Source: CAZKUN01 sp964555935 (lineage in GTDB: Bacteria; Armatimonadota; Zipacnadia; Zipacnadales; VGFC01). Taken from it: 25,238 nt of DNA. The notes under the pieces were generated by a model. That model made no database searches. It saw nothing but the letters and a program-made list of their open reading frames with translations, and had not been told where the DNA came from. This document shows positions 15,512 to 24,091 of this stretch, in pieces. A program made the position numbers and the translations under genes. Every line of letters starts with the position of its first letter. Positions within the stretch are counted from its first letter, which is position 1. Where the stretch lies: positions 1 to 25,238 of the forward strand of contig CAZKUN010000130.1 in NCBI GenBank assembly GCA_964555935.1. The letters are read 5' to 3'.

Positions 15512-17605
15512 CTACTCCACGACCAGTGTCTCCTCACCGTTCACGACCACGCTACACGCGCCAGCATCGCCGAACGTGATGTTATACGCATCTTCGCCCG
15601 CCGTCACTCTGACTCCCCCATCTGTCCGCTCGATTGATCCGTCGCCCTCGATGATCGCGGCGATGAACTCGCAGCCGTCTCCCTCGATCTCGCGCTCGAA
15701 GATGATCGCCGGGACCTCCATGCCGCAGTCGTCGGGCTGGCAGAGCGCCGGCGGAACGGCGGACCAGTGGCTCTCGATTCTCGGATCGCCCAGTTCCTCG
15801 GCGTCGGCCATGCACAGCGTGTGCCCCTTGTTACCGCGAAGCGTCAGCGCACCGTCCTTCACGCGGGCTATCCGAAGCGGCGTGTGGAAGTTCCACTGCG
15901 CCTTGTGGCCTGCGCCGCCGGTGATGACGTCACGGATCACAACTGGGCCGTCGTCGATGGCCAGGATCTGCCGTTGGTGTCCTGCGTCAAGCGTCGGGGA
16001 CAGGCTCTTGTGAGATGCTCGCACGTACCATGCCCCGTCGATGTCGGCATACTTCTCGACCTGCCCGCCGGCAGCAAAGCGCCCCTCATGCGCGTAGTTG
16101 ACGCCATCGATCGTAACCAGGTTGTGTGACCGCGTCGAATGGCAATACTGGTAGCTCGGGAGCCTGTAACTCCGAGGGCTCCCCGGGGCTGTCGCCACCA
16201 CATCGCCTCCCTGCTCGAGCAGGAAGTGGAGCGCCGCCGGGTACGCGTGGCCCGAATTCGGCCAACCGTATTGCATGATGAGGTACCGATCTCCCGCGTC
16301 CCAGCCCGTGCGGTGGATCGCGAAGCCCGAGTCCGGCAGGAGTTCGCTCAGCCAACCGGGCGGCTCCGCCTCTGCACCATCCGCCGGGGATGCCAGGATG
16401 TAGTTCGCCAGCGAACTCGGCCCCTTCTGGTTCGGCACCAGACCCGTCTCCCACACGCGCCCGGCGAGATACGCGAAGTCCGGGCGGTCGAATTCGCGCC
16501 CTGCAATCTCCAGGTGGACCGCGTAGTCATTCGAGAAGACCGCCGAGTGAATCGGCGGCGTCAGTCCCGACGGCATGACGACTCGCGCGAGCCACTCGTA
16601 GGCCCGCTCGAAGGCCTCGCGCGATTCGTCACCCTCGTCAAAGAAACTCGGAAGTCCGTTCATCCGGGCCGTAAGCGCGACGAGGCTCATGTCCCGCAGA
16701 CACGTCTTGTGGTACTGCGTGCACAACTCCCGGTGAGCGCCATCGGGGAAGAAATCATCGACTAGATGCTGCCGGTGCCATTGTAGCCCGCGCTCAACCC
16801 ATGCCTCCGCGTTCTTGAACTCAGGCATCACGATCCCCGCAACGATCATGCCCATCGTGGCGGCTACCTGCTGGTTGCCGACCTTGTAGCCTGCGTTGTT
16901 GGCGTAGAGCCACTCGGATCCGGCGAGAATCGCCTTCATCAGCCTCACGTGGATCTCCGGAGTGAGCGCGGGCGACTTGGCCATGCAGTAGTAGTTGTCG
17001 ATCAGGATCCGCGTTCGAATGCCTGGGTAGTACGCGTGGAAGACCGGACGGATGTTGATCCCGCCCTTCCACTCCTCCATCGCCGGGACGTTGTCGTACC
17101 ATGACTTGTGGATCCACGCGAAGGCCTCCGCATACTTCTCGTCGCCCGTCAGCAGATACGCGCGTCCCATCGGCGTCAGGAACCACTGGCTCCCCGCGAT
17201 GCTGACGTAGTTGGTGTCCTTCTTGGGGTTGTGGAACCAGTCGATCTCCTTCCCATCGACAGGGAACGCGATCGTGCCGTGCGAGAGGTCTCCTCCCGCC
17301 ACGCGATCGGCCTTCGCGATCAACTCGTCGGCGATCCGCGGGTAGTCGCTGCGCATCATATCCGCCCACCCGGCGCGGTCGAAGTGCATCGTGGGCGTCT
17401 CGCGATTCCGCCAATACTCAGCCCACGCGACCGCCGCCGCGCTGTAGTCCTCGGCGGCCACGGCTTCCTTCACGGCCGCCAGGCCCGGACGTTCCAGATC
17501 CAGGGCCCCGAAAAGCTCTTCGTCTGAGACCGAGGTAGGATGCTTGTGGATATCGTCTGGTCCAGCCTGCAGGGGCGCCGCGAGCAGCAATCCCATGAAT
17601 ACCAT
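15512..17605 (-). CDS. Secreted heparinase II/III-like polysaccharide lyase
   Basis: About 697 residues. The ATG at 17605 has GGAGG at six-base spacing and gives a signal peptide (MVFMGLLLAAPLQAG); the TTG at 17647 is less likely. The N-terminal half is an alpha-helical toroid of the heparinase II/III N-terminal type: TPMGRAYLLTGDEKYAEAF, then NNAGYKVGNQQVAATMGM, then FFPDGAHRELCTQYH. The C-terminal half is the beta-sandwich: GDRYLIMQYGWPNSGHAYP, then HSTRSHNLVTIDG. The conserved Tyr and His residues in the QYH and GHAYP regions are candidate catalytic groups. Family members cleave uronic-acid polysaccharides such as heparan, alginate or ulvan-type polymers by beta-elimination; the substrate here is unknown. 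It is the first gene of a three-gene minus-strand unit. Confidence 0.85.
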   Translation of the reverse strand: MVFMGLLLAAPLQAGPDDIHKHPTSVSDEELFGALDLERPGLAAVKEAVAAEDYSAAAVAWAEYWRNRETPTMHFDRAGWADMMRSDYPRIADELIAKADRVAGGDLSHGTIAFPVDGKEIDWFHNPKKDTNYVSIAGSQWFLTPMGRAYLLTGDEKYAEAFAWIHKSWYDNVPAMEEWKGGINIRPVFHAYYPGIRTRILIDNYYCMAKSPALTPEIHVRLMKAILAGSEWLYANNAGYKVGNQQVAATMGMIVAGIVMPEFKNAEAWVERGLQWHRQHLVDDFFPDGAHRELCTQYHKTCLRDMSLVALTARMNGLPSFFDEGDESREAFERAYEWLARVVMPSGLTPPIHSAVFSNDYAVHLEIAGREFDRPDFAYLAGRVWETGLVPNQKGPSSLANYILASPADGAEAEPPGWLSELLPDSGFAIHRTGWDAGDRYLIMQYGWPNSGHAYPAALHFLLEQGGDVVATAPGSPRSYRLPSYQYCHSTRSHNLVTIDGVNYAHEGRFAAGGQVEKYADIDGAWYVRASHKSLSPTLDAGHQRQILAIDDGPVVIRDVITGGAGHKAQWNFHTPLRIARVKDGALTLRGNKGHTLCMADAEELGDPRIESHWSAVPPALCQPDDCGMEVPAIIFEREIEGDGCEFIAAIIEGDGSIERTDGGVRVTAGEDAYNITFGDAGACSVVVNGEETLVVE

Positions 17606-17699
17606 TCTTAGCCTCCAGGCGCGAGCCGCGCCGGACAGTTGCCTCAATGCCCGTGATATTGGCTGGTCTGCAAAAGGTGGCCTTCGTCAACAGCGGGAA

Positions 17700-17722
17700 A
17701 AACGCCGTGACCACGGGCGTTT
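17700..17722 (+). promoter_or_regulatory. Inverted repeat in the divergent heparinase / M48 promoter region
   Basis: AAACGCC (17700-17706) and GGCGTTT (17716-17722) form a perfect seven-base inverted repeat around a nine-base centre that itself contains GTG/CAC. It lies in the 143-bp interval between the divergent starts at 17605 and 17749. This is the right place for an operator; no T-run follows, so a terminator is unlikely. Confidence 0.35.
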
Positions 17723-17748
17723 AGTTGAATGGGACAGAGGTGATTTAC

Positions 17749-18981
17749 ATGACTACACGCATGACAATGCCGAAGCTCATCGTTTCGCTAGTACTGATCG
17801 CCTTGGCCGCGCCTGGCTTCGCGGGTCTGATCGGCACCGACCAAGAGAAGGAAATCGGGAAATCGATCTCCGACCAACTGGAGGGCGAGTACGGACTCCA
17901 GAAACAGGGCCAGATGGTCGACCGCGTCAGGCGAATCGGGGAGCCGCTCGGGTTGCTCGCGAAGCAGGATCGCGCCAAGATCGACTACAAGTACAACGTC
18001 CTCGAAGACCCGATGGTCAACGCGGTCGCCTGTCCCGGTGGGTGGATCTACGCGTTCAAAGGCCTGATGAAGACCATGGCCGCTGACGAAGAGTTGGCGG
18101 CGGTGATGGCCCACGAGTCGGCCCACGTATCAGAACGCCACGGCATACAGGCGCTCGAGCGGGCGCTGGGTTGGACGGCGCTGCTGAGCATCGCCACGGG
18201 CGGCAATGAGGACGTAACGGGCATCGGCCTGGGGCTGATCATGAACGGGTACAGTCGCAAGCAAGAATCGGAGGCCGACCAGGTGGGGCAGATCTACCTG
18301 TTCAGGGCGGGCTACGATGTCAGGGCCATGGCTCGGATGCTTGAGAAGCTCCACGCGTCGAGCGAGGGTGGCAGCGTCCCCAACTTCCTGCGGAGCCACC
18401 CGTCAGGTCCGGACCGTATCCGCGCGGCAAAGCGGCGTGAGACGGAGATTCTGCTGGCGCTTGGCAGCGAGCGCCCGGCCGACAACCCACCCCACATAGC
18501 AGTGGTGTACCTCCGCGACCCGGGCGAGGGTAGCGAGAGATCCGACCTCGGCAAGCGGCTCGCCGAGGACGTGATGGCGATGCTCAACAACTCCGCGCAA
18601 GTTCGGGTGGACTTCGCCGGCGTGAAGACCAGCGACCCGAACGACGAGATCCAGGACCTCACGGACATCATTGGCGCGCAGAGCGTCGATTCAGCGGTTG
18701 GCCTGCGCTTCAGCGACGAACCTATCCAAGAGAAGGGCTCCCGCCGAGACGCCAGGACAACCGTCAAGATCGATGTGGCGATGACGGTGGTTTCGGCATT
18801 GCCTATCGAGGACCCAGTCGTGTCTGAGATCGAATCGAAAGCCGTGGAGAAGGGGTCGCGCGAGACGAAGAAGCTGACCAAGGCTATCGATGACCAAATG
18901 AACAAGATCGCCCAGGAAGTGTCGATCACGCTGATGCGGCCGCCGGCTCCGGATGTGAAGACAGCGACCGTCGAATCGTAG
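17749..18981 (+). CDS. Secreted M48 family zinc metalloprotease
   Basis: 410 residues. The ATG at 17749 is preceded by GAGGTG, and a signal peptide follows (PKLIVSLVLIALAAPGFAG). The M48 catalytic motif HESAH is at residues 122-126, with the third zinc ligand Glu in SRKQESEAD (E173), then the usual LRSHPSGPDRI segment. This matches the periplasmic M48 (BepA/LoiP-like) group, which handle misfolded outer-membrane proteins. The C-terminal region (about 245-400) is an added domain of unknown function with a beta/alpha character. DUF362 follows by 40 bp on the same strand, so co-transcription is possible. Confidence 0.9.
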   Translation: MTTRMTMPKLIVSLVLIALAAPGFAGLIGTDQEKEIGKSISDQLEGEYGLQKQGQMVDRVRRIGEPLGLLAKQDRAKIDYKYNVLEDPMVNAVACPGGWIYAFKGLMKTMAADEELAAVMAHESAHVSERHGIQALERALGWTALLSIATGGNEDVTGIGLGLIMNGYSRKQESEADQVGQIYLFRAGYDVRAMARMLEKLHASSEGGSVPNFLRSHPSGPDRIRAAKRRETEILLALGSERPADNPPHIAVVYLRDPGEGSERSDLGKRLAEDVMAMLNNSAQVRVDFAGVKTSDPNDEIQDLTDIIGAQSVDSAVGLRFSDEPIQEKGSRRDARTTVKIDVAMTVVSALPIEDPVVSEIESKAVEKGSRETKKLTKAIDDQMNKIAQEVSITLMRPPAPDVKTATVES

Positions 18982-19021
18982 ATCAGGCGCGCAGAACCGA
19001 ACCCATGGTGCGGGAGATCAC

Positions 19022-20125
19022 ATGCCGGTTGTCTCTCTGGTGAAATTCGAAGACCCGCCCGTTGAGTCGGTCACTCGGGCTCTTCATCTGGCCGGCGCCG
19101 CCGGCTGCGTTGCTCGCGGAGCGAGTGTCCTCGTGAAGCCCAACCTCCATGGCGGGCCCGGCTACACATCGCCCATCCTCGTCGAGGCCGTCTGCCGGTG
19201 GGCCTTCGACCAAGGGGCAGCGCGAGTCTACGCGGGTGATGGCCCGTTTTGGGCATGCTCCTCGGACGAGGCCAGGGAGTACTTCGCCGGCGCCGGGCTG
19301 CACGCGGCGTGCGAGGCCACCGGCGCCGAGCCCGTCAACCTCCACGAGCACCCTTACCGCACGATCCGTCCCGATGACCCCGACATGCCGGAGGAGATCG
19401 GGCTGTCCGAGTTGCTCTTTGGATGTGACACGGTCATAAACGTGCCGTTGCTCAAGACCCACATGAACACGCTCGTTACCCTTGGCCTAAAGAACATGAA
19501 AGGGTGCATGCGGCCGAAGGACAAGAAGCGCTTCCACGAACTTGAGCTGGCCGACGCCCTCGCGGGGATGGCCCAGGTCGTCGCGCCTCACATCTCAGTC
19601 AACATCCTGGACGCCACAACCGCCGTGGAGGGCATGGGCCCTGCCGCGGGCACGGATGTCGAGATGGGCCTCATCGCCGCGTCAACCGATCTCATCGCCC
19701 TCGATTCCGTCGGGTGCGATCTCGCCGGGATCCACCCTAGCGAGGTCCGCGTGATGCGCAAGGCAGCGGCGCGGGGCGTCGGAGAGATGGATCTGACACG
19801 CATCGACGTCGTTGGAGAGAAGGTCCAGGACCACCGCAGGCGCTTCCGACGGCCCTTTGAGGAAGTTGTCGCAAACTTCCCGCGTCTGCGCATCGAGGCG
19901 GAGGCTGCTTGCAGCGGATGCGCGATGAACCTGTTCCAGGCCCTGGCTTCAATCGCCGACTCCGATGACGAGGTCCGAGTGCCCGCCGTCGCGATCGGGA
20001 CGGGCGCTCGCATCGAAGAAGGTCTCGCCGTCGGCAACTGTGCGAAAACCAGCGGGGGACAACCCCTGGTTAAGGGATGCCCCCCGCGTCCTCACGAGAT
20101 CCGCTCCGGCCTCACTGCCGACTAG
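19022..20125 (+). CDS. DUF362 domain protein with four C-terminal cysteines
   Basis: 367 residues with no signal peptide. The sequence follows the DUF362 pattern: VLVKPNLHGG near residue 40, then GDGPFW, then NVPLLKTHMNTLVTLGLKNMKG, then ALDSVGCDLAGI. DUF362 proteins are widespread and mostly uncharacterised, and some occur fused to ferredoxin domains. Here C297 and C300 (CSGC), C340 (NCAK) and C353 (GCPP) could bind an iron-sulphur cluster or zinc; this is inference. GGGAGAT lies just before the ATG. The 3' end overlaps the convergent gene at 20122 by four bases. Confidence 0.85.
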   Translation: MPVVSLVKFEDPPVESVTRALHLAGAAGCVARGASVLVKPNLHGGPGYTSPILVEAVCRWAFDQGAARVYAGDGPFWACSSDEAREYFAGAGLHAACEATGAEPVNLHEHPYRTIRPDDPDMPEEIGLSELLFGCDTVINVPLLKTHMNTLVTLGLKNMKGCMRPKDKKRFHELELADALAGMAQVVAPHISVNILDATTAVEGMGPAAGTDVEMGLIAASTDLIALDSVGCDLAGIHPSEVRVMRKAAARGVGEMDLTRIDVVGEKVQDHRRRFRRPFEEVVANFPRLRIEAEAACSGCAMNLFQALASIADSDDEVRVPAVAIGTGARIEEGLAVGNCAKTSGGQPLVKGCPPRPHEIRSGLTAD

Positions 20126-20958
20126 CCCCCCGCCGCGTCGTCAGTTCCCATGTGCGCTTTGCTGCGCGACGTCGACAGCGCCACGCCGCCTTCCTCCCCT
20201 GTCATCAGCGAGGCTGCAAGGTTGACGTCCTCCTCAAGTTCCTCCGGACAGAGGACGCCCACCGCAACCGTGTCGATCGGCTTGATCCGCTGGTAGACGA
20301 ACGTGAAGCCGGGAATCGGCGTGATGCGCCCCGCCGCCAGCGGCTTGATAGTGATGATCGGCTTCGGAAAGCTGCGGATGATGCGCTCCTGCCATTCGAC
20401 CTCCACCTGGCACAGGAAGCCAAGCGCGTTGAGCGGCAGAATGGCTGTCTCGACGTCGTAGCCCAGTTCGTGGACCAACGGCACGGCCTCGGGGCGGTGT
20501 GTTGAGATCCCCGGCACCATGTCCACAGACCGGATGTACGCCAGCGCCTCTGGCAGTTCCGTGATCTCCCGATCTCGCAGGTTCAGGTTCCGCTCGATGA
20601 CAGAGGTGTGCGGTAGGCAGATCTCAACATCCCACTCGCGGCACGTGTCGACCGACTGTTTCAGCTCGTCCAGCGTCTCGCCGAAGGGCGTGCATGCCCA
20701 CTTGATGCGGAAGCCGGTTTCGTCTTCCAGGCGGCGGCGCAGGCTGGCAAACCGCTCCTGAGGGCCGCTGACGAAGAGATTCACGCCGAGCTTCGCGCAG
20801 CACTGCAGCATCTCGTACAGCCGCTCATCCGTAAAGTGCTTCACCAGCCACGCGTCTCGGGCGGCCGAGAGATGCGAGTACCCGAAAAAGTTGTTGCTCC
20901 CGCACGCCATCCGCGTGACCTCAACTCCGCCTATGTTGGTCGTTGGTAGGGCCGTCAT
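20122..20958 (-). CDS. Aldo/keto-reductase-like TIM-barrel protein
   Basis: About 278 residues. The ATG at 20958 (MTALPTTNIGGVEVTR) is chosen because GGAGG lies eight bases upstream; an ATG at 20973 has no such site. The opening (IGGVEVTRMACGSNNFFG) and the alternation of strands and helices fit an aldo/keto-reductase-type barrel: GVNLFVSGPQER, then IKWACTPFGETLDELKQSVDTC, then VETAILPLNALGF, then PKPIITIKPLAAGRI, then TVAVGVLCPEELEEDVNLA. I cannot place the usual Asp-Tyr-Lys-His catalytic tetrad, so activity is uncertain. No signal peptide. It overlaps DUF362 tail-to-tail by four bases. Confidence 0.6.
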   Translation of the reverse strand: MTALPTTNIGGVEVTRMACGSNNFFGYSHLSAARDAWLVKHFTDERLYEMLQCCAKLGVNLFVSGPQERFASLRRRLEDETGFRIKWACTPFGETLDELKQSVDTCREWDVEICLPHTSVIERNLNLRDREITELPEALAYIRSVDMVPGISTHRPEAVPLVHELGYDVETAILPLNALGFLCQVEVEWQERIIRSFPKPIITIKPLAAGRITPIPGFTFVYQRIKPIDTVAVGVLCPEELEEDVNLAASLMTGEEGGVALSTSRSKAHMGTDDAAGG

Positions 20959-21047
20959 GTAGAGTGCCTCCATTTGGTCGCGTCAGCGCGTTGGCCACGC
21001 GCGGCGCCAATCGACCGGGCGACCTGCTCCCCAATGCTGGCGTTGGG

Positions 21048-21060
21048 CTCAACAGTTGAG
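21048..21060. promoter_or_regulatory. Palindrome, possible operator
   Basis: A perfect 6-1-6 palindrome, CTCAAC-a-GTTGAG, about 90 bp upstream of the TIM-barrel gene and 360 bp upstream of the cytochrome operon. Its size fits a dimeric repressor or activator site. No regulator is identified. Confidence 0.3.
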
Positions 21061-21227
21061 TGTTTGCGGTAACACGCGAGGAGACCTGCCTCTGCGGCGC
21101 ATCCGTGTTCTCTCCTGATGCGCGCGGCCCGTATTTGCGCGGTATTGCGGATGCGCAACGTTGCTGTGCTGCGTACAATATCGGTGGGCGTCTATGGGCG
21201 GCTCACGCGTACATCCGGTGGGCCCAT

Positions 21228-21292
21228 TGGCGGGACGAAGGCTCCGCAGCACAGCAGACTTGTGGCCCGCCACGTCAGACGACTGTTTTTTT
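21228..21292 (+). terminator. Terminator-like or structured-RNA element in the cytochrome leader
   Basis: TGGCGGG (21228-21234) pairs with CCCGCCA (21266-21272) across a 31-base loop. Thirteen bases later is a T7 run (21286-21292). The distance between stem and T-run is longer than in a classic intrinsic terminator, and a weak GTC/GAC pair lies between them. It may be an attenuator for the cytochrome genes 128 bases downstream. Confidence 0.35.
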
Positions 21293-21420
21293 GGGGGACC
21301 ACCAGGTCTCGGAAGGACCTTTGCCGAAGGCCCCCACTGCGGACCCACTGCACCGTAATTCTTGCAGAGACGCTGTTCCGGGTTTTCCACGGTCAGCGCA
21401 CCCTACCCGGGAGGGATCTT

Positions 21421-22285
21421 GTGTCGAGAGCAGCCTTGCTCGTTGGGATCCTCATTTCTATCTCCCTTCTGTCAGGCGTTGCAGCGCATGCTCAGAAGGC
21501 AGAGCCACCCCAGTACGCCGACGAAGACGCTTGTGGAATGTGCCACCAGGACGAAGCAGAGGCACAGTCCGGAGGCTCTTCACGGTGCGATTCTGTCCAG
21601 ACGCTCCACCACGATGCAAGGCCGTGACTGCCAGAGTTGTCACGGCCCCAGCCAGGCCCATACGGAAGATCCGACCGAGGTTAAGGCGGCATGGTCGCCG
21701 GATACGCTCGGGAAGAACGCCTCCGCGAAAATGTGCCTGACGTGTCACAGCAACCAGATCTCTGCCATCACGTGGCGCCGAGGCGACCACCATGGTGGCA
21801 AGGTCCAGTGCTGGGAGTGCCATTCGGAGGATCGTCCCGCGAAGGCCCACAGTGATTACATCGCTCGGCCTACGTCTGACCTGTGCGTTGAATGTCACCA
21901 CGAAGTCAAGGGGCTGTTCCGGCTGAACAGTCACCACCCCGTTTTGGTTGAGCACGAGAAGCGTATCGAGTGTTCCGACTGCCATGATCCGCATGGCAAG
22001 ATCAAACAGCGCGAAGTCACCGACCTGTGCCGCAGTTGCCACACGCCGCAGCATGGACCGTACCGCTTCACGCATGGTGCTATCAGCGGACGCCTTATGG
22101 GTAGCTGCGTCGAGTGCCACGATCCCCATGGTTCGCCGAACGCCGATCTTCTCAAGTTCAACAGCCGCGGCCTCTGCTTGCAGTGCCACGGTGATCGCGT
22201 GGTCCACTTCCCCGGTCCGAAGTGCTGGGACTGTCATGAAGCGGTTCACGGCTCAAACTCAAGCCCGCTGCTGTTCACGAAATGA
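21421..22285 (+). CDS. Decaheme c-type cytochrome, MtrA/DmsE-like, with an apparent +1 frameshift
   Basis: It begins with GTG (GGGAGGG five bases upstream) and a signal peptide (ALLVGILISISLLSGVAAHAQ). The first heme motif CGMCH is in this frame. The frame then reads out to a stop at 21627. One frame over, nine more motifs follow: CQSCH, CLTCH, CWECH, CVECH, CSDCH, CRSCH, CVECH, CLQCH and CWDCH. That gives ten CXXCH motifs in about 287 residues once one extra base between about 21551 and 21585 is removed. Ten hemes at this length match MtrA/DmsE, the periplasmic electron carrier that plugs into an outer-membrane barrel. Its stop overlaps an upstream ATG of the barrel gene. The frameshift could be a sequencing error or a real mutation. 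Confidence 0.85.
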
Positions 22286-22365
22286 CGTCTCACGGGCGAG
22301 TGTACAGTCGATGCACGCCGCACGGATCACAAATCGTAGCTGACCGGAAGGAGTGGCCCCGAAGG

Positions 22366-24006
22366 ATGGCATTCTCTCGAAGAGCCCCGATGCACCGAGT
22401 ACCTGCCGCACTGGCTCTGCTGGCAACCTTCGGTCTCGTCCTTGCTCTACCAGTCCTCGCCTGGGGCGCCGATGACGACGCATCCATGGAGGACGGGAAT
22501 CGCATCTCCATCAGCCTCGGCTCGCAACGCACGAAGGTCAATGGGAACGTGCTGCGGTTCCGCCAATACGTGACGCCACCGAACGGCACGTACTCGCCCA
22601 GTATCAGGGTGATGCACCCGCTGGACGAACACGGCCGCGCGTTTGGCGCGACGATCACCGATCTCTTTGAGCCCAGTGCCGGCGGCGCAGGATACCTCTA
22701 CGACGCCGATCTAGGCCTCAGCATCGACACCCGTCAGCGCAACTCCAATTTCTACCGGACTTTCTATGCGGGTGCGAGTGAGCTTCGGCGCAAGGATTGG
22801 CAGACCGATGTCCGCTGGCGCGCGACGTCGCGCGATACCATCGCAGCCAGCTATTCCGTAGTAGATATGGACGGCCTCACCGGTGATGCCGACCAGAACT
22901 TCACCGACGAGCGCTACAACCTGACCTACGCCCGACGACTGAGCGACTACAACGTCGCCGGATCGCTGAGCATCCAGCAGTTCGGCTTCCCCGTGGGGGC
23001 GCCGTACTTCGACGGCGACACGAGTACCTATTCGCTGACCGTCGAGCCCGCCAGCGATGGCCGGACGCTCTTAGCCGGACGCTTTGTCAGTTCGTCCACC
23101 GATCTGGAGGGATCTAGAGTCAGCCCCGATCAGACATCGGTCGCTCTCAGTGGCTTCCGCCAGATCACCAACGACCTGTCTGTCGCGGGCGATCTGCAGT
23201 ACTGGGAGCTGGATGACTCCATCGCCAACAATGCCTACGCCAAGAAAGAGCTGTTGGCGGGCATTGAGGGCGAGTACACCGGCCTGTGGCGTTCGACGCT
23301 ACGCGCTGGCTTCGAGACCGCTGAGGTCGACTACGTGAACGGTCGTCAGACTGCGGTCGTAGAGCCCAGTGTCAACACCACAACGCTCGGCTTGCGCAGC
23401 CGCCCGCGCCGCGATGTCAAGGTTCAAGCGGACTGGCGCACGCGAAGAGTAGATGACCGCCCGGCGGCGTTCGACACCGGCGGCAACCCCGTGACGACAC
23501 GCATCTGGTCCGAGTCGGAGATGCTCCGCATTCGCGCAACATGGACGCCTAGCTTCTGGCCTGCCGGCCTCACTGCTGGATACCGCGCGGAAGAGCGGGA
23601 GAACCCGAACCAGGGCACGAGCAACGAGATCGTCACCAAGGACATCACCGGATGGTGGGCCGTGCGGGACGACGTCAACGTGACCGCATCCTATATGAAT
23701 CAGGATTTCGATCTGAACGGAATTCTCCTCTCGACGCCTTTCGTCAGCGAATCGGAGACCTGGACGGTCGGTGCAAACTGGCAGATTTCGGATCAGACCA
23801 CGCTTGACGCGAGCTACGCCCGAGCCGATTCGTTTGGTGGTATCTCGCTGAAGCAGAAGACGTTCTCGGTCAACGTGGACCACGAGTGGGACACGCACAA
23901 CGTCCGCCTTGGGGTCACGCTCGACGACCTGGACGACTTCAACGGGACGCTCCTCGGCTACGACGCGGACATGTGGTACGCCGAGTTCAGCACGTTGTTG
24001 CCATAG
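22366..24006 (+). CDS. Outer-membrane beta-barrel, MtrB/PioB-like porin of a porin-cytochrome conduit
   Basis: About 546 residues from ATG 22366, which gives a signal peptide (ALALLATFGLVLALPVLAWG) about 10 residues in. AAGGAG lies 13 bases upstream, slightly far. A coupled ATG at 22282 overlaps the cytochrome stop but would add a non-signal extension. The mature protein alternates hydrophobic and polar residues throughout (IAASYSVVDMDGL, then YNLTYARRLSDYNVAGSLSIQ, then VNVTASYMNQDFD) and ends in a strand MWYAEFSTLLP, all typical of barrels. No cysteines are evident in the mature protein. It is shorter than classical MtrB. Assignment rests on barrel character plus its position between two multiheme cytochromes; it would sheath the decaheme protein in the outer membrane. 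Confidence 0.78.
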   Translation: MAFSRRAPMHRVPAALALLATFGLVLALPVLAWGADDDASMEDGNRISISLGSQRTKVNGNVLRFRQYVTPPNGTYSPSIRVMHPLDEHGRAFGATITDLFEPSAGGAGYLYDADLGLSIDTRQRNSNFYRTFYAGASELRRKDWQTDVRWRATSRDTIAASYSVVDMDGLTGDADQNFTDERYNLTYARRLSDYNVAGSLSIQQFGFPVGAPYFDGDTSTYSLTVEPASDGRTLLAGRFVSSSTDLEGSRVSPDQTSVALSGFRQITNDLSVAGDLQYWELDDSIANNAYAKKELLAGIEGEYTGLWRSTLRAGFETAEVDYVNGRQTAVVEPSVNTTTLGLRSRPRRDVKVQADWRTRRVDDRPAAFDTGGNPVTTRIWSESEMLRIRATWTPSFWPAGLTAGYRAEERENPNQGTSNEIVTKDITGWWAVRDDVNVTASYMNQDFDLNGILLSTPFVSESETWTVGANWQISDQTTLDASYARADSFGGISLKQKTFSVNVDHEWDTHNVRLGVTLDDLDDFNGTLLGYDADMWYAEFSTLLP

Positions 24007-24091
24007 ATATTCGGACAGATTGGCCCTCCGACGGGCGCTTCTCGGGATACCGTCGGCGGGGAAAGACTACTTAACTAGGAGGCCCCCGGGG

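Larger units (their letters stand above)
20974..21420. other. 447-bp intergenic region upstream of the cytochrome cluster
   Basis: I see no supported gene. The region holds a palindrome CTCAAC-a-GTTGAG (21048-21060) and a terminator-like structure at 21228-21292. The plus-strand frame is open upstream of the cytochrome GTG from 21118, but that stretch is arginine-rich and not signal-peptide-like. GGGAGGG sits five bases before the GTG at 21421. Confidence 0.5.

Noticed and set aside
21181..21275. Possible GEMM-type (cyclic dinucleotide) riboswitch upstream of the cytochrome genes
   Set aside because: A GGGACGAAGGC stretch recalls the GEMM core, and such switches do control cytochromes in some bacteria, but the CAAACC segment and GNRA tetraloop hairpin are missing. 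I could not fit the consensus fold.
21362..21550. N-terminal extension of the second-frame cytochrome open frame
   Set aside because: It begins at a TTG and lacks a signal peptide, while the overlapping frame at 21421 has a signal peptide, a heme motif and a good ribosome-binding site. The extension is an artefact of the frameshift.
21458..22249. A 263-codon open frame on the minus strand opposite the decaheme cytochrome
   Set aside because: The plus strand encodes regularly spaced CXXCH motifs; the minus frame has low-complexity Arg/Ala/Val composition and no family features.
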